A DNA stretch of 64,000 nt. It comes from Acanthacorydalis orientalis. Its lineage: Eukaryota; Arthropoda; Insecta; Megaloptera; Corydalidae. The stretch is taken from positions 17,479,201-17,543,200 of the forward strand of contig CM068314.1 of NCBI GenBank assembly GCA_034766995.1. The letters run 5' to 3'. Below the pieces are notes generated by a model that saw nothing but the letters and a program-made list of their open reading frames with translations, made no database searches and was not told the origin of the DNA. This document shows, piece after piece, positions 23,717 through 36,810 of the stretch (positions within the stretch are counted from its first letter, which is position 1; every line of letters starts with the position of its first letter). A program made the translations under genes and the position numbers.

Positions 23717-24063
23717 CTCAATTAACTTGATTATCTATAAAGTCACATTTAATTGTTAAACTATCATGAATATTTGATCAGCTCATTTGTTAGACAGTAA
23801 TTTTAAACATCTGTATTTTAACAGAAAATTTCTATATGTGGTATAAATTATAATCATCAAAGTAAAAAAAGTTTCAATTAGCTTATTTATCCTGAAGTAA
23901 AGATATTGATTTTAAAATAGAGCTAATAACATTTTGTGAAGTTTATTTGGATATAGAAAAGTAATCATAGATTTTTTTATGAAAATTGTCTTGTTTATTT
24001 TATTATTTTTATATTTAGCTTTTGGTTAGTAAATATTATTCGAACACATACGACCATATTATG

Positions 24064-24068
<5 letters not shown>

Positions 24069-24105
<37 letters not shown>
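24069..24105. repeat. (TA)n microsatellite, about 18 copies
   Basis: A pure run after GGATG. Confidence 0.95.
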
Positions 24106-24111
<6 letters not shown>

Positions 24112-24369
24112 GTCCACTTCTCAAAATGGACTACAAGAGGATTTCTGAGAATATAAAAAATGTATTATCGTTCTTACGTTACGAGTGTTTTTCATTTATA
24201 AGCTATTTGTACCATGTTGAAAATGTAATTAAGAATCAGGGTGTAAGTATCTCTGATTGGTATTTAATATTTATCAAATAATTAAAGAATTTATTTTTTG
24301 GCATTAAATATATTTTGGAGAAAATATACTTATGTCGGATATTTTTTTTGAAATATTAGTAATAAAAAA

Positions 24370-24373
<4 letters not shown>

Positions 24374-24402
<29 letters not shown>
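24374..24402. repeat. (TA)n microsatellite, about 14 copies
   Basis: A pure run after TTAAT. Confidence 0.93.
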
Positions 24403-24405
<3 letters not shown>

Positions 24406-24491
24406 CATTCGCATTTATAACGTTCTCAATTAAGTATATATTACATCGAAATAAAATATTTTATAATAAAGTATAATTAACGTATTAATAT

Positions 24492-24521
24492 AACGGAACT
24501 AACTATATTTATAGTTCTGTT
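24492..24521. repeat. Small hairpin, 10-bp stem
   Basis: AACGGAACTA and TAGTTCTGTT pair around a 10-base loop with one G:T pair. Confidence 0.55.
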
Positions 24522-24929
24522 TTAATTATGTAAATTAATAAGTAATTTTTATGAAACTAGTAATATTTCATTTTAAAAACATTCTGTTTTTAAAGTATCA
24601 TTTTACATTGCTATATTTGTTCTCATAATTTATATATCCTTGAAATGTATGATTATTTTTATCTTTTCAGATGAGCAAAAAGTATGCGAATTAATGAAAT
24701 TTTGTGTTGTTTGTAAATATGAAACAGTTAAATGTGAAACAAAATTTTCTACATTCGTTTTGTTCTAATGAAAGACAAATATCATGTAATACGTGCAACA
24801 TATTAGTTATGTACGTAGTTAATAATTTTCAAACTCATGAGACACTAATAGTTTAATCAAATAAACGTAACCAAAAAAAAAAATACAATTTGTAAATCCA
24901 TTTGTTCAATAAAATGTAATGTCATCGTG

Positions 24930-25240
24930 ACACAGGGCATCCAAAAATATAATGAATTTCAATTTCGGACATAATTTGGGAAACAGCGGGGGTGATATTT
25001 TCTATCGATTCAGAGTTTGTAATCTGATTGATCGATATTTTATTGCCTTGCAACTACATCTATTAGATTATATAAATAGCAAACCGGTCTGATTGTAATG
25101 GATAATGTTTAATAGCTATTACGAATGAAACCCATACAACATGGCATTGTGATTGACAACCGTTCCATTTGAAAGGGAAAGCTTTTAATTCTGGTTGTGT
25201 TGTGATCGAAGTACTTGTTTAATTGTGTGTTACATTCATA
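24930..25240. promoter_or_regulatory. Candidate conserved non-coding island with Exd/Hox-like motifs
   Basis: About 300 bases of high complexity in AT-rich flanks, with no sustained open frame. TGATTGATCG at 25025-25034 fits the composite Exd/Pbx-Hox consensus TGATNNATNN, and TGATTGACA near 25153 resembles a Pbx/Meis site. TATATAAATAG near 25070 looks like a TATA box but has no clear initiator at the right distance. This is one of the better enhancer candidates here, on motif evidence only. Confidence 0.3.
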
Positions 25241-25259
25241 ACGTGATACAAACCATAGA

Positions 25260-25890
25260 AAGTTATGCGTCATTGCACTGAGATTTGATTATGTTCAGCA
25301 TCAAAGCAATAAAAAAAACTTTTCAGTATCGCTTAATTTAATATCAGTATTTAATAGAGAAATTTATTGAAACTATTTTAATTATGTTTGTTGATATATT
25401 AAACAATAACGCTAATTAACTTTGATTCGTTATTGTATAAATCGGAAATTCATTTCAAATTTATCGAAACCGTAATTTTCAATTGTAGTGTATTTGATTA
25501 GTTTGTTTATTCTGTTGAAAAGATCTCAGATATAATTTACGATCACACAACAATGTTTATCACATAAATTAACTTTATTGAATCTTTAAAGTAAATGGTA
25601 CAAGGATATTACATTCGAGAAGATAAAACTGGCACTAAATTATATATATTATACTTTTAAAATATAAAGAAAATATTAGTTCATATAAAATACTTAGAAT
25701 ATATAAAATCTTATACAAAGTTATAAAAATACATGTATCATTGAAAAGTTTATCTTATTAAAACTTGTGCTACTTTTAAAATAATGGAGTTTTTATCGTA
25801 TCGAAACTTATACTACTTTCGAGTAATACAATTACTAGAACTTTTAGAAAAAGAACATATTAAAAACTTATAAATTATTGTTATTTACGG
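25260..25890. other. AT-rich non-coding DNA
   Basis: Nothing recognisable. Confidence 0.6.
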
Positions 25891-25894
25891 AGAC

Positions 25895-25897
25895 ATA

Positions 25898-25947
<50 letters not shown>
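25895..25947. repeat. (TA)n microsatellite, one interruption
   Basis: ATATATATG then about 21 TA units. Confidence 0.95.
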
Positions 25948-25949
<2 letters not shown>

Positions 25950-28900
25950 AGTATTTATAAACACACGTGGAGTCTAATTTATTTTATACAATTTTCGTAC
26001 GATCATTTGTAATACTTTTCCTTAATTAACTTGTACGAAATTATATACTTTTTAAAAGTTTTATTAAAAACTAATTCTATGATGACATACTTTTAATGGT
26101 TGTAATTTACGATGCAAAGTTAAAATAATTGAACATTAAATAATTTAAAGTATACCTTCACGTTTTACATTATTAAATTTTAAATGAGATATTGATTTTC
26201 TTACTTTCAAAATAAATTAAACTACTACAATTAATGTAATAATTTCTCTATTTATAATTATACTCACTTAACGTGGTATTGATCGTACGAAAACACTGTT
26301 CTCGTAAACTCACAAAACTAATGTTAATATTAATGGTTTGTAAAATACTTTATCATCTGTAATATATATCACTTAAGAAACTAATTATGTTTGTCAAGTT
26401 TATTACTTTTCTGAACACTTATTCGTTTCATAATCCCGAAAATTGTTTTATCGTTCTCGTAAATTATTCAGCATCGTATGAATAAAACATAATCAATAAA
26501 GAATAGAATAAATACTCAGAACGCGGATATTTTTTTTGAACTACATTATAAATTATTCAATTCTTTTTCCTTCAAATTTCATTTCATGTAAATATGCACT
26601 ATATTCCACATATTTCGACCAAATGAATTAAATTAAATTCCGCCCTGCCGTAGCATTTCGGTATTTCATAAACTATCCGTTATTTCCATGATAAAGCTTT
26701 CAACTTGGGTAATAGAGCTTTCAGTTTGGAATCCGTAAGATATGAATAAGATACAAATATACGTATGTATGTTCAAATTATAATATATGTTTTTGAATAA
26801 TGTTGAATTTAATATCGTATTGTGTTATTTCTGTCGGAAATTTTCAGTTTTTTCGCTCAAAATTTCATGAATGTTATTCTGTTGAAAATGGTTTTCATAT
26901 TAAATGAAAATCGTATACATTAATAACGTTATATAGAATATACATGCACAAATACATACACACACATATATGTATATATATATATATATATTATTAATGT
27001 TAATCTAGGTTTTAAAAAAGCTTTTATGGACTAAAATTATTAATGGTTCAATAAAGATATATGAATAGATATGATAATTTATATTAAATATTAAAGTACT
27101 CAGATGCCAAAATGTAATTTATTTCATGTACAATTTCCATGAGTAAAAAGCATTTTGTAAATAAAATATAATGAAAACACATTGAACAGACTATTTGCTT
27201 TTTAACAAAAAAAAAATATTCCGTATACGATAAAACGAAAAAACACTGAAAAAAACTGATTACGGAGTCATTGGTTGTAATACATATTATCCCCGTTATG
27301 TTCTAGTGTTTCATTTTTCTTAACTAGTATCACAATAATCCATCGTAATGTAATGTGAATCGAGTTTTCATATAAAAAAATGTAATTACCATAATACGCC
27401 CGCACACCACTAACCATACAAATAATTACAGACCTAATAGATTTTAAATCAACTTTTACGTACACAATTTTAAGCGTGTAGAGAAAGTGTGGTGATGCAG
27501 AGCACAGATGGAATGAGATAATTGCCAAACAAAAAAACAGAAACAGGAAGTCGAGTTGACATAAATAAATATAACGAAATTAAAATTCATGACAACATAA
27601 ATATAAATAAATACTTGAAAAAGATTAAATGAAATGGGGACAGAAAGTCAACGTAATTAAAACTGTAATGAATATAAATGTGAATTATTTTCACAAAGGA
27701 TTAAAAAACGAGAATGTTACGATTATGTGTTTATTTTCAAACGCAATAACATCAAAGTTAAATTTGAAATTGTAATTTGAATGCAGCAATTTTTCTTAGC
27801 GCATACCTATTCGTGTTGTTGAGAGGATTTCATGTTTTCGTCATTATTTTTATTTTTTTATTCGAATATTTTTAATGAACATTTTTTATTTCACATTTAT
27901 AGCATAACACCGTCAATGGCGGTTTGATAGTTTAATTCAAAATATCTTTAAGGTTATTCAACTCGTATTCATGTCAGCATCATCAGTCTCAGCCCAAATA
28001 TTTTGATACTTTTAATGAATTGTATGTAGTATTGATTTTTTTTTTTAAATTCTCACTGTTTTATTTATACGTTTTATAAGCCATTTTTAAACGAATTAAT
28101 AAATATAGGGTACTACGAAGAAGATACTTATTTAGTCGCTTATTAAAATACATTTTACTATAAGTTTTATTAAATTTAATTATGTACTGAGTAATTTTTA
28201 AACTTTTTTTTTCAAAAATAATTTTTACCTGACAACATTATTCCAAAATGGTACTTTACAATCATTATACTCAGATAAGAAGTGTTGAGCAACGAAAAAG
28301 AAATAAAAATATTTTTATGAAAAGAAACAAAAAAAAACTATAATAGCTTTCAAACGTGTGGTTTGAAATTATCTATTAACTTTTTATAGAAGACTTCTTT
28401 GTGAAAGTGATCTTTAAAATTGATCCAATTAAAATGAATAAATGTACTTATTTTTAGTAATGCAAGGTAATCAAGTTCGTTCGTTCACATATTGATTTTA
28501 TTTATAAAGTTGTTTTATATTAATTTGTTTCTAACTTTAAAGACATTAATTATAAATTATGATTTATATTAATAAATATCGAGTTTTTAAATATATTAAT
28601 TACAGTATTTAGTTTAGACATTATTAATTTTCATATATAGTGTATAAACAAATATAAACTTTATACAAATCCACTCTATTTATTATAAATTTCATTTCAT
28701 TTTTATCAAATGTTCATTAGTAAGTAGTCAATTACAAACATACAAGCTCGCTGTATAACATGTTTTATCTTATTCATTATTTTTTAAAAAAATAATAAAA
28801 CTAAAAAGTAGAATAATTAAAATAGGAGGGGTGAATATATTAAATGTATTTATAATTCATTATCGGAGTAATAGCTTATAAAATATAAATCGTATAAATG

Positions 28901-29380
28901 TTACACTTTATTCTAGACCTGGTAGTATGTATTACAATTATAAATAAATCAATAATATCTGTGGTTTTCTGTTCACAAAAAATATTGGTTTTTCTTCAAA
29001 ATCAATATCCAACGAAATTTATATATTGTTAAGTCGTGAGATAATAAATTATCAAACAGCTTTGAGTCAGCAATTGATTTTAAAACAACCCTATGATTAG
29101 TTTTTTTTTAAAAAAGAAAAATAAACGGTGTGACCAGCAGAGTCCAGTATTTGTTATTAGCTAACTTGTTTTACTATCTTATTTCAGAGATGTTGTGTGC
29201 TAGCAACCCCACGTAGCGATCCTGCTGTGATACATACTTCATAAATCCGACAGGAGATTTATTTTATGGGCCATAATATCACGTCATACAAATTTATTAA
29301 TATAAATAACCAATTTATCAGTCTTACGAACAAATACAATAATTTATAGCATCGGGGAATTATAACTTTACGCCATAATT
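25948..29380. other. Mostly AT-rich non-coding DNA
   Basis: No gene is supported. A slightly GC-richer patch at 26635-26745 contains a partly duplicated word (AAAGCTTTCAACTTGGG, then AGAGCTTTCAGTTTGG). Another patch at 29130-29280 holds no sustained frame. The remainder is simple AT-rich sequence. Confidence 0.5.
26955..26991. repeat. Compound (CA)n(TA)n microsatellite
   Basis: TACATACACACACATATATG followed by about ten TA units. Confidence 0.9.
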
Positions 29381-29385
29381 ATTAG

Positions 29386-29547
29386 ACTTATATAAGCACT
29401 TTAATTCGAAATTCAATTTGCATAGAAGATAGGGTTTCAGAAGGTTCGAAAATCTGGATACTGGCGTGTGAGAGATGTAAGGATGATTTAGACGGAACGA
29501 TATACAACAAAGAAGTAACACGGGATCGAAGAGTGAGACAAAAGTAG
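29386..29547 (+). other. GC-richer island, short plus open frame
   Basis: The plus strand is open from after a TAG at 29383-29385 to TAG at 29545-29547 (53 codons), with a protein-like composition (K-I-W-I-L-A-C-E-R-C-K-D-D-L-D-G-T-I-Y-N). There is no ATG. TTTCAG at about 29432-29437 could be a 3' splice site. The minus strand is open too. No family is recognised. Confidence 0.15.
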
Positions 29548-29989
29548 GATTTACATAATTGAAATAAACATAGCAGTAAGTGAGACCAAATCAAATCTAA
29601 TTAAACAACTCTGGAACCAAGTCTAATTACGAATGAATTTATCATTTAGATGAATGTCGTGTTTTAGATAATTAAAAGGATTGACAAAATTCTATACGAG
29701 ATTATTTCAATGTGAAATTATAATACTGTTATTTTAATGTACGCTCGAATGGTATTAAACTAATAACGTGATTGTTTTCTTATTAAAAATATATATTAAG
29801 GTTTTTTTAATCGCTCATCGCTTTTTAAAATATCGTTTTAGACTATATCATTGATTCTCATTCCCCTCCATCCTCTCTGTTTCATAATATTGATTTGATA
29901 ATTCACACTCCGCATTTCATGTTTGAAAACATTTGTTCGAAAGTATACTAACTGTTTATTGAGCTATGTATTCACAGCTTTATTAAATA

Positions 29990-30290
29990 TTAATACATTT
30001 GAGTCTTGTCGAAAAGTTGAAATGAAAACATTGTTAAAAACAAGCAAATGTACACATTCTCGAACGACATCTTTCTTTTCCATGTTAACGACGAATCGGT
30101 TGTGTAAATAACACGCCTGTGTTTACAGATACGCGTATTCGCAACCACTCGAATGTCGTCGACCTCATGTAGGAGCTGTCTCTGCCACCACATTCCCCGT
30201 TTTTCTTCTGATTCACAACCATTACAAGTACCCACTTTTCCCTCTACTTTGGCTTTTCTCGTCACAACTCTCAGCAAACGCAATTAAACT
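29990..30290 (-). other. GC-richer island, minus open frame
   Basis: About 97 minus-strand codons are open from near 30283, with no ATG at the start (TTG). The first 60 residues are K/R/E-rich (R-K-A-K-V-E-G-K-V-G, then C-N-G-C-E-S-E-E-K-R) and come from the GC-richer half; the rest falls in AT-rich DNA. No domain is recognised. A decayed coding fragment or conserved non-coding element is possible. Confidence 0.18.
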
Positions 30291-30299
30291 TTTGCGGTG

Positions 30300-31280
30300 A
30301 TTAAAAAGTAAACTTTATCGTAACGAATGTAATGAGTGCCTTAACCTCTTATACATATTCCACTTAACCTTTTTCATTTCTTCTTAACGGAAATGTATCT
30401 TTTTTATACTGGTTAGTTTTTTTTTTCTCTAAAGGTGCTTGTCGATTAAAAAAAGACTAACACTTTAATATGCAAATGAATCTAAAGATCCAAACGGCTT
30501 AGTTTATACGCGTCTAAATTTAATAAATTTTTATTCAAACAAGTCATTGATTGAAACAGCTTTTACTTTCATTGAGTGCATTATTTTTTAACTGTTTCTT
30601 AAGTATTGTTTTGATTTAGTTTCATTGATGTCGATTAATTTATAATAATTGAAGTGGTTTCACTTTAAATAAGAACGAGAAATGAATGAAAGAAGCATTA
30701 TTTACAAATTATAAAGAAACATACATTGTACATATGATAAATTTAAAAATATACAAATATTGTTTCACTGTCGTCTGATCATTCAGTAATTTTTAAACAT
30801 GTTCAATTAATAGATTCATTGACAAATGTATTGCCTTTTATATCTATTTTTGTATGTTTCATCATGTTTTAAATATGAAACATTTTTGAAATATGAATTG
30901 TTTACTCCGAGGTAAAAAATGTATCTCTCGAGTATCATACAATTAAAAAATGTTTATTTAAAATTACAATGAATGTGAAGTAGAAAAACTTGTTATCAAA
31001 TTTATTTAAAGTGAAGTCAACTTATTATCCCATATTTTTCACATCGATATAAAATAACTTGACGTATACAAAATAAAAAAATGTAATTTATTGCGTAGTT
31101 TTTTTAAAAAAAATATATAATTCATCGACAAATATTTTCTTAGATATTTGAAGCAATGCCAAATATGACAAACTTATAATATCCAATATATGTTCAACTA
31201 ATTATCACAATCTATATCGATATTGGAAATTTTTTCGTTGATTTCATTTGTTTGGAATGTAATTAAGACAGGCATGCAAC
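30300..31280. other. AT-rich non-coding DNA
   Basis: Nothing recognisable. Confidence 0.6.
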
Positions 31281-31284
31281 TTTT

Positions 31285-31480
31285 ATCTGTTGTTTACAAA
31301 GAATTTCACGAGGTCGTGAGTCAGATATTGATCTGTAGTGTTGTGTCTCCACTGGCACAACTCGTTCCTCGAGTGTGAAGGAAGGACCCTTGTCTTACGA
31401 GATAGAGTTTTAATTAATTATAAGTGGCATCTTGTCATGTCAAGTGCTGTCACTTCACTGTTTCTTCTTTTATTCAAATT
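31285..31480. promoter_or_regulatory. Candidate conserved non-coding island
   Basis: Higher G+C than the flanks (TTCACGAGGTCGTGAGTCAG, CACTGGCACAACTCGTTCC). An open plus frame of 75 codons crosses it but fades into F/L-rich translation of AT-rich DNA, so coding is doubtful. Confidence 0.2.
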
Positions 31481-32920
31481 TACAATGTATCTACTTACAC
31501 CTGCATGTGCTGATTTATATTATACTATTTCTATAGCAAGTCGTTTTTGTATTATTGAAAAGTAATGAACGGATTCGAAGCGACTTTAATTAAGTATTCG
31601 TTACCTTATCAAACAATATTACTAATATTATATATATATAATTGTTTATCTATTTTTTTCATTTTAGTTTAAATAATTGTAATTTGATATTTATATGCCT
31701 CTTATACAATTTGTTTAAAAACATATTTTTAAACAATAATTTCACATATCAGTCAAGTAAAAGGGAAAATATCATGCAATAAAAACATAATTTAAAATTG
31801 AAATCTTTTAAATACTACTTTTTAATAAATATATAAATCTATCATCTAGTTTACTTATAACCGTTATTACTTTCCATGCCCTAGTACGAGCCAATACATT
31901 TCATGTGTTCTATTTTCCAAGACCATAAATCTGTTTACGTGGTAGATATTTGAATAATTTAATTTTATTAATCGTATATCAACTCAAGTTTTATTTAATA
32001 TAAATTTATTACTAGTGTAATTTCATTTAATCGTATTTTTTTCAAGTCGACGGTACTTAGTAATAAATATTTTATGTTTATTATCTAAACTGTATGAGAA
32101 ATTGAATTTATTTAGATATAAATAATGATATGTAATTTTTAACAGTTGTCGATCATATTTCATTTAAAATTAAAGAGTAATATTTTGAAACGATTCTAAC
32201 CTATACAAAAATATAATATCTATGTAAAAATGATATTCATGTATAGTAATAGGTTTATATTTTGTGCTCAATCATCTAGAGATGAAATATTAAAAAGGTC
32301 TTTTGAAATATGTCCAACAAATAAATAAATGTTAAATTTAAAGTTTTCACAACTCTCACGAACATTACTGATTTGAAGCATCCATCCAAGTTACACAAAA
32401 ATGTTTTCTCTCCTTTCAGTGTATTTAATTCGTAACAGTTTTAATTAAATTTATTTCATTTACAAAGAAAACAGAATCTATTCATTTATTTTAATTCGTA
32501 ATATATTCATTAAATGTATATTCATTATAAAATACACTTTTTTGAAAGAATAAAAGATTCTTTTTAAATCAAACATATATATTTTTTCGCTTGAATAGCA
32601 GTAGCGTATATATCATTTATTAATTTTATGTGAATTTAAAATCTCAATAAAATTACATATTCATTTTTAACTAAATATTAATATATAAATATAAAATTAT
32701 ACAGTTGTTGTAATCACATTCAAATGGATTTCATTATCAAAAATATTTACTTCGCAATATAACAATATATATTTGCATACATTAAATATACATTATACCA
32801 TGTATAAATTAACAGCAGTTACAGTTGTAAAATACAAATAAAGAAAAGTGGATTTTAGAAGTTTCAAGAGAAATATATTAGTATTGATTACATTCTCTAG
32901 TGAATTGAATAATGTATGCA
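31481..32920. other. AT-rich non-coding DNA
   Basis: A very short TA tract at 31630-31641; otherwise nothing recognisable. Confidence 0.6.
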
Positions 32921-32924
32921 TACA

Positions 32925-32927
32925 CAT

Positions 32928-33012
<85 letters not shown>
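32925..33012. repeat. (TA)n microsatellite with one ACATG interruption
   Basis: About 13 TA units, ACATG, then about 29 TA units. Confidence 0.96.
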
Positions 33013-33015
<3 letters not shown>

Positions 33016-33409
33016 CTATGACGTATTTAGTAACATAAGTATTACTTTGGAAACTTCTCGTATAAATTGTACATAAATTCATTTAAACGAAACATATTGT
33101 TAAGTTGATACGACCTAAATAATAGAATAACTCAAATTACATTTGATTAATGGCTTTGTTCAAAAATACATGATATAAATGAAAATGAACACAACTTTGG
33201 TATTATCACATGATTGTCATTATAACTTTCCGTTTAGTTTCGAAACTTTTGATTAATATTGCTGAAACTTTTTCATACTAGTTTGCAATATAATCTGAAA
33301 TTCCAAACTTATACTGTTTAAAGTTTAATCATTTCCAAAGATAATATAATTATTAAACTATCTAGAGTTCTATGTATCTCTCAGCACATACATTTCAAAT
33401 TACAATTTA

Positions 33410-33600
33410 CTTTGTGTGGAGGTTGTCGGTTGCTTCAACCGCACTGCACATAATTCAAATGTTTGTTTAAATTCACATCAGTTCAGTTCAACTGCTTACT
33501 CTTCAACCCTCTGCATTACTCCTCGATTCTTCATTCGAACTTCAGCTCTTGAGAACTGTTGTATTATTTTGTTTTTGATCTTTTATTTTTTCGTTGCTTT
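33410..33600. promoter_or_regulatory. GC-richer island with Myb-like dyad
   Basis: CGGTTG-CTT-CAACCG at 33427-33441 is a perfect inverted repeat containing two Myb-type CNGTTR cores. The island also has CAGTTCAGTTCAACTGC. A 73-codon plus frame crosses the region without a recognised domain. A regulatory element is the favoured reading. Confidence 0.25.
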
Positions 33601-33879
33601 TGTTGGTAACATAATTCAAATAACTTCTTTAGAATAATACTTCTCAATTTGTTTCAAGTGTTGAAGGAAAAGTTTTCTGTTATAATTTTCTTGGCAAGGT
33701 CTTGTTTTTAAATTAAAATCGCATAGTTCTCAGTGGAAAATTAATTAATTTTTATCTCAATTTATTTATAAAAAGAGACGATACATCTATTATCGAATAT
33801 CACAAAATATTAAAATAATTACATACAATTTTTTTTCAGCAATAATAATTACATGTTTTATCTGATTTCGATAAATATT

Positions 33880-33906
33880 CACAAAAATTCTTTGTTTCAG
33901 GTGAGC
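33880..33906 (+). promoter_or_regulatory. Candidate recursive splice site (zero-length exon)
   Basis: TTCTTTGTTTCAG (AG at 33899-33900) is directly followed by GTGAGC at 33901. It shares TTTGTTTCAG with the site at 21984-21993, on the same strand about 11.9 kb away. The pair fits stepwise removal of a long plus-strand intron. No neighbouring exon is identified. Confidence 0.35.
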
Positions 33907-34299
33907 AACGAATATTGAAAATTAACCTGTTCCACTACTGGTGAGATGATTTATAATGTATTAAACATACTGATAATATATTATTACATTGTGCCGTATT
34001 TAATTTCACTGTCAGAATTTAAATACTCATAATTACATACTTTCCTTAACATTAAGTAAATTATGCTATATGAAATATGTGTTTTTAATATTTTGAAGTA
34101 AACACTTTTCTACAATTTGTTGATGTACCAAACAACAAAATTAAGCCGACCTACATTTAAAAGAACATTACTTGATCAATGTCATATACATTTCTTCACG
34201 AGTTTCTGAGAGATCAGTTATAGAACAAATATATTATTTCAATTTAATATATTCGTATTTATTCTAATAATATGTGTGGAGACTTTACATCGATTAATG

Positions 34300-34420
34300 A
34301 ATTATTCACAGGGGATTGTGTGCACGTGTTGCCCCGCACATGGCCGCTAGTTGACATTTTCTTTGTACTATGTTGTATTGGTTAACTGTATGCATTTACG
34401 CTTGCATTATACATCTGCGT
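34300..34420. promoter_or_regulatory. Candidate conserved non-coding island with E-box
   Basis: A short GC-rich patch with GCACGTGT (CACGTG E-box at 34323-34328) and CCCCGCACATGGCCGC. No open frame. Confidence 0.22.
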
Positions 34421-35310
34421 GAAGAAAACCAAAAATGCGAATAATCTTGAATTCAGATTATCATAAAATCACCGGCAGTGAAAAGTTGTAAACGTACTCA
34501 CTTATACAATATATGTATGGAATGGTTTGTGTTCCATAATATATTTTTTCTCTACTGATTCTTACATAAATTATTTCAGTTAGAAATTAACAATTTTTCA
34601 ACCTGTTACGTTTTATTATTCAAATTTTATTCACACGTATAGAATCGTATACATACATATTTAATTTTTTGTGTTTTTTTTTTAAAAAAAATATAAAACA
34701 ATACAGTAAAAATGTTATACTTCGTCTTATACAAAAACATACTAAATAAGCTCTTGTATACATTTAATTTTCTAATGTAGATTATACAATATGAATTAAA
34801 TATTTTTCCTACATATGTATAGAAACACATGTCTATAATATTTATAACAAAACACTAAGACAAAACCAACTATTTTAAACATGCATTAAAATCTCAATTT
34901 CTTAATGCACAAATAAATCGATTGTAACAAATCAATCCATTATCCTGTCTAGTATATTAAAAAAAAAACAATTATTTTAAATAAATTCCACGTATATAAT
35001 TACTCTGTTATGAGTGATTAACTCAATCAAATTGTCATTTGAATCGTGACGTACAAATGTAATTATACCACAAATATTAATAGTATATATTCGTCGTTTG
35101 TAATTAATTATATGCAGTAAATATTATATGCTAATATAATTACCATTCTATACGCATATATTTCATTTGTATTCAATATACATGATACGTACAAGTACAT
35201 TAATAAACATATTTCCTCTTTATTTTTGATTAATATGAATATCAAAGTGAATTTTAATTTAAAACTAATTTCAATTGTTTCTTTGTAACAAAATTTAACA
35301 TATGATATGT
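34421..35310. other. AT-rich non-coding DNA
   Basis: Nothing recognisable. Confidence 0.6.
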
Positions 35311-35313
35311 ATG

Positions 35314-35366
<53 letters not shown>
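35310..35366. repeat. (TA)n microsatellite, interrupted by G
   Basis: Two TA runs separated by TATG, about 28 units in all. Confidence 0.95.
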
Positions 35367-35369
<3 letters not shown>

Positions 35370-35428
35370 AAAACCATCTTGTATCCAGACGCACTTTAAT
35401 GACTTAAATCAGTTATGAACACAGATTG

Positions 35429-35429
<1 letters not shown>

Positions 35430-35476
<47 letters not shown>
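35430..35476. repeat. (TA)n microsatellite, about 21 copies
   Basis: A pure run with ACATATAC tail. Confidence 0.95.
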
Positions 35477-35477
<1 letters not shown>

Positions 35478-36200
35478 CTGAAATATGTAAATCGTAAAAG
35501 AAAAGTTGACATACTTCTAACACGACTAATATCTACGTCTCATATTTATATATTATTTGATACATATTTTTTTTATACTACTTTATAATTAATTAATTAT
35601 TGAAATAAGTGTTAATAGCAATTCAACGTGATTATTATAAAGTATAATTAATACCGTTATAATGAGTTAGATTTCAGTACATCGGTCATTATTGTCAACA
35701 TTTTGTTTATTAGCTTCGATGAATTTAAATTATTATGTTTACCGTTACATTTTTAAATTACATTATGTTTCATTTGATTAATAATTAGTTTCCTTGTAAA
35801 ATATCCACAGTATCTTACAAAACACATTCATATATTATTATAATATAATATTTTTATAATAACAACGAACAGTGATTAGGTGTATATAATTTTTAATCGA
35901 TTAAAACTGTACATACTATAATGAATTCATATTTAAAACTATGAATTTATTATTTCATATAATTTAGTAAATCTAAGAGTGTATATATATAATAGAATTT
36001 ATGAAGATACCGAACATGTTTTTCATTTATATGGATTTATATCCATTAATATTTTTTAAAAATAATTTTTTTGCGATATCAGTTATTAGAATAAGATATG
36101 TTTAATATTTTTTACTATTTTAAAAGAATATAAAATTAAGTTTTATGGAATAGTAGCTTCGAATATCATTAAATATTTAAATTTGAAATTTATGTTTCCA

Positions 36201-36207
<7 letters not shown>

Positions 36208-36233
<26 letters not shown>
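36208..36233. repeat. (TA)n microsatellite, about 12 copies
   Basis: A pure run after ATATG. Confidence 0.92.
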
Positions 36234-36239
<6 letters not shown>

Positions 36240-36717
36240 TTTTTTTATAAATTTATAGCTTATTTATTATGAAGAAAAGTACGTTTTAATTTTAAATAAT
36301 TACATATTTCAGTGTAGTTAATGTCTCCGAATTTGTTAAAGCAGGAACTTTAAAATATTATTATTATTCTAGACACTTTCACCCTCACTCTGTATCTGAA
36401 TCGCTATATGATCGGAAAAAATGAATGAAATAAATTATTCAGAATATGTGGCTTACTTCATTATAACTAAAATATCGATATAACCGAGGTCGTTAATGAA
36501 TTATTTTGTGTATATCTCATGTACTTTAGAATAACAATACCTACTAGACAATATATTTCACATACTTGGCATACTGAAAGTAGATATACAATTAACTTTA
36601 TTTTATTGTCGATTTTGTAGCTATAAAATTGCTATTTGTATAAAAGCAAAGTACTTTTTAACTGCACTGTAACGAATAAAAATGACAAATTCTTTATAAG
36701 ACTTATAAAAATATTTC

Positions 36718-36718
<1 letters not shown>

Positions 36719-36753
<35 letters not shown>
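36719..36753. repeat. (TA)n microsatellite, about 17 copies
   Basis: A pure run. Confidence 0.95.
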
Positions 36754-36759
<6 letters not shown>

Positions 36760-36792
36760 TGTTATTTTCGATTACAAAATGGTGATTTTCAA

Positions 36793-36810
36793 CCTAGGAA
36801 ATTTCCTAGG
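36793..36810. repeat. Perfect 18-bp palindrome
   Basis: CCTAGGAAATTTCCTAGG equals its own reverse complement over all 18 bases and includes 8 G/C, unlike the A/T-only palindromes common here. It stands alone, 40 bases after a TA tract. A dimeric factor site or chance are the main explanations. Confidence 0.85.

Noticed and set aside
25068..25100. TATA-box promoter
   Set aside because: TATATAAATAG is a good TATA match, but such words are common at this composition and there is no clear initiator at the right distance.
34660..34700. T-run/A-run inverted repeat as a terminator
   Set aside because: Adjacent poly-T and poly-A runs are frequent throughout and there is no gene for it to terminate.
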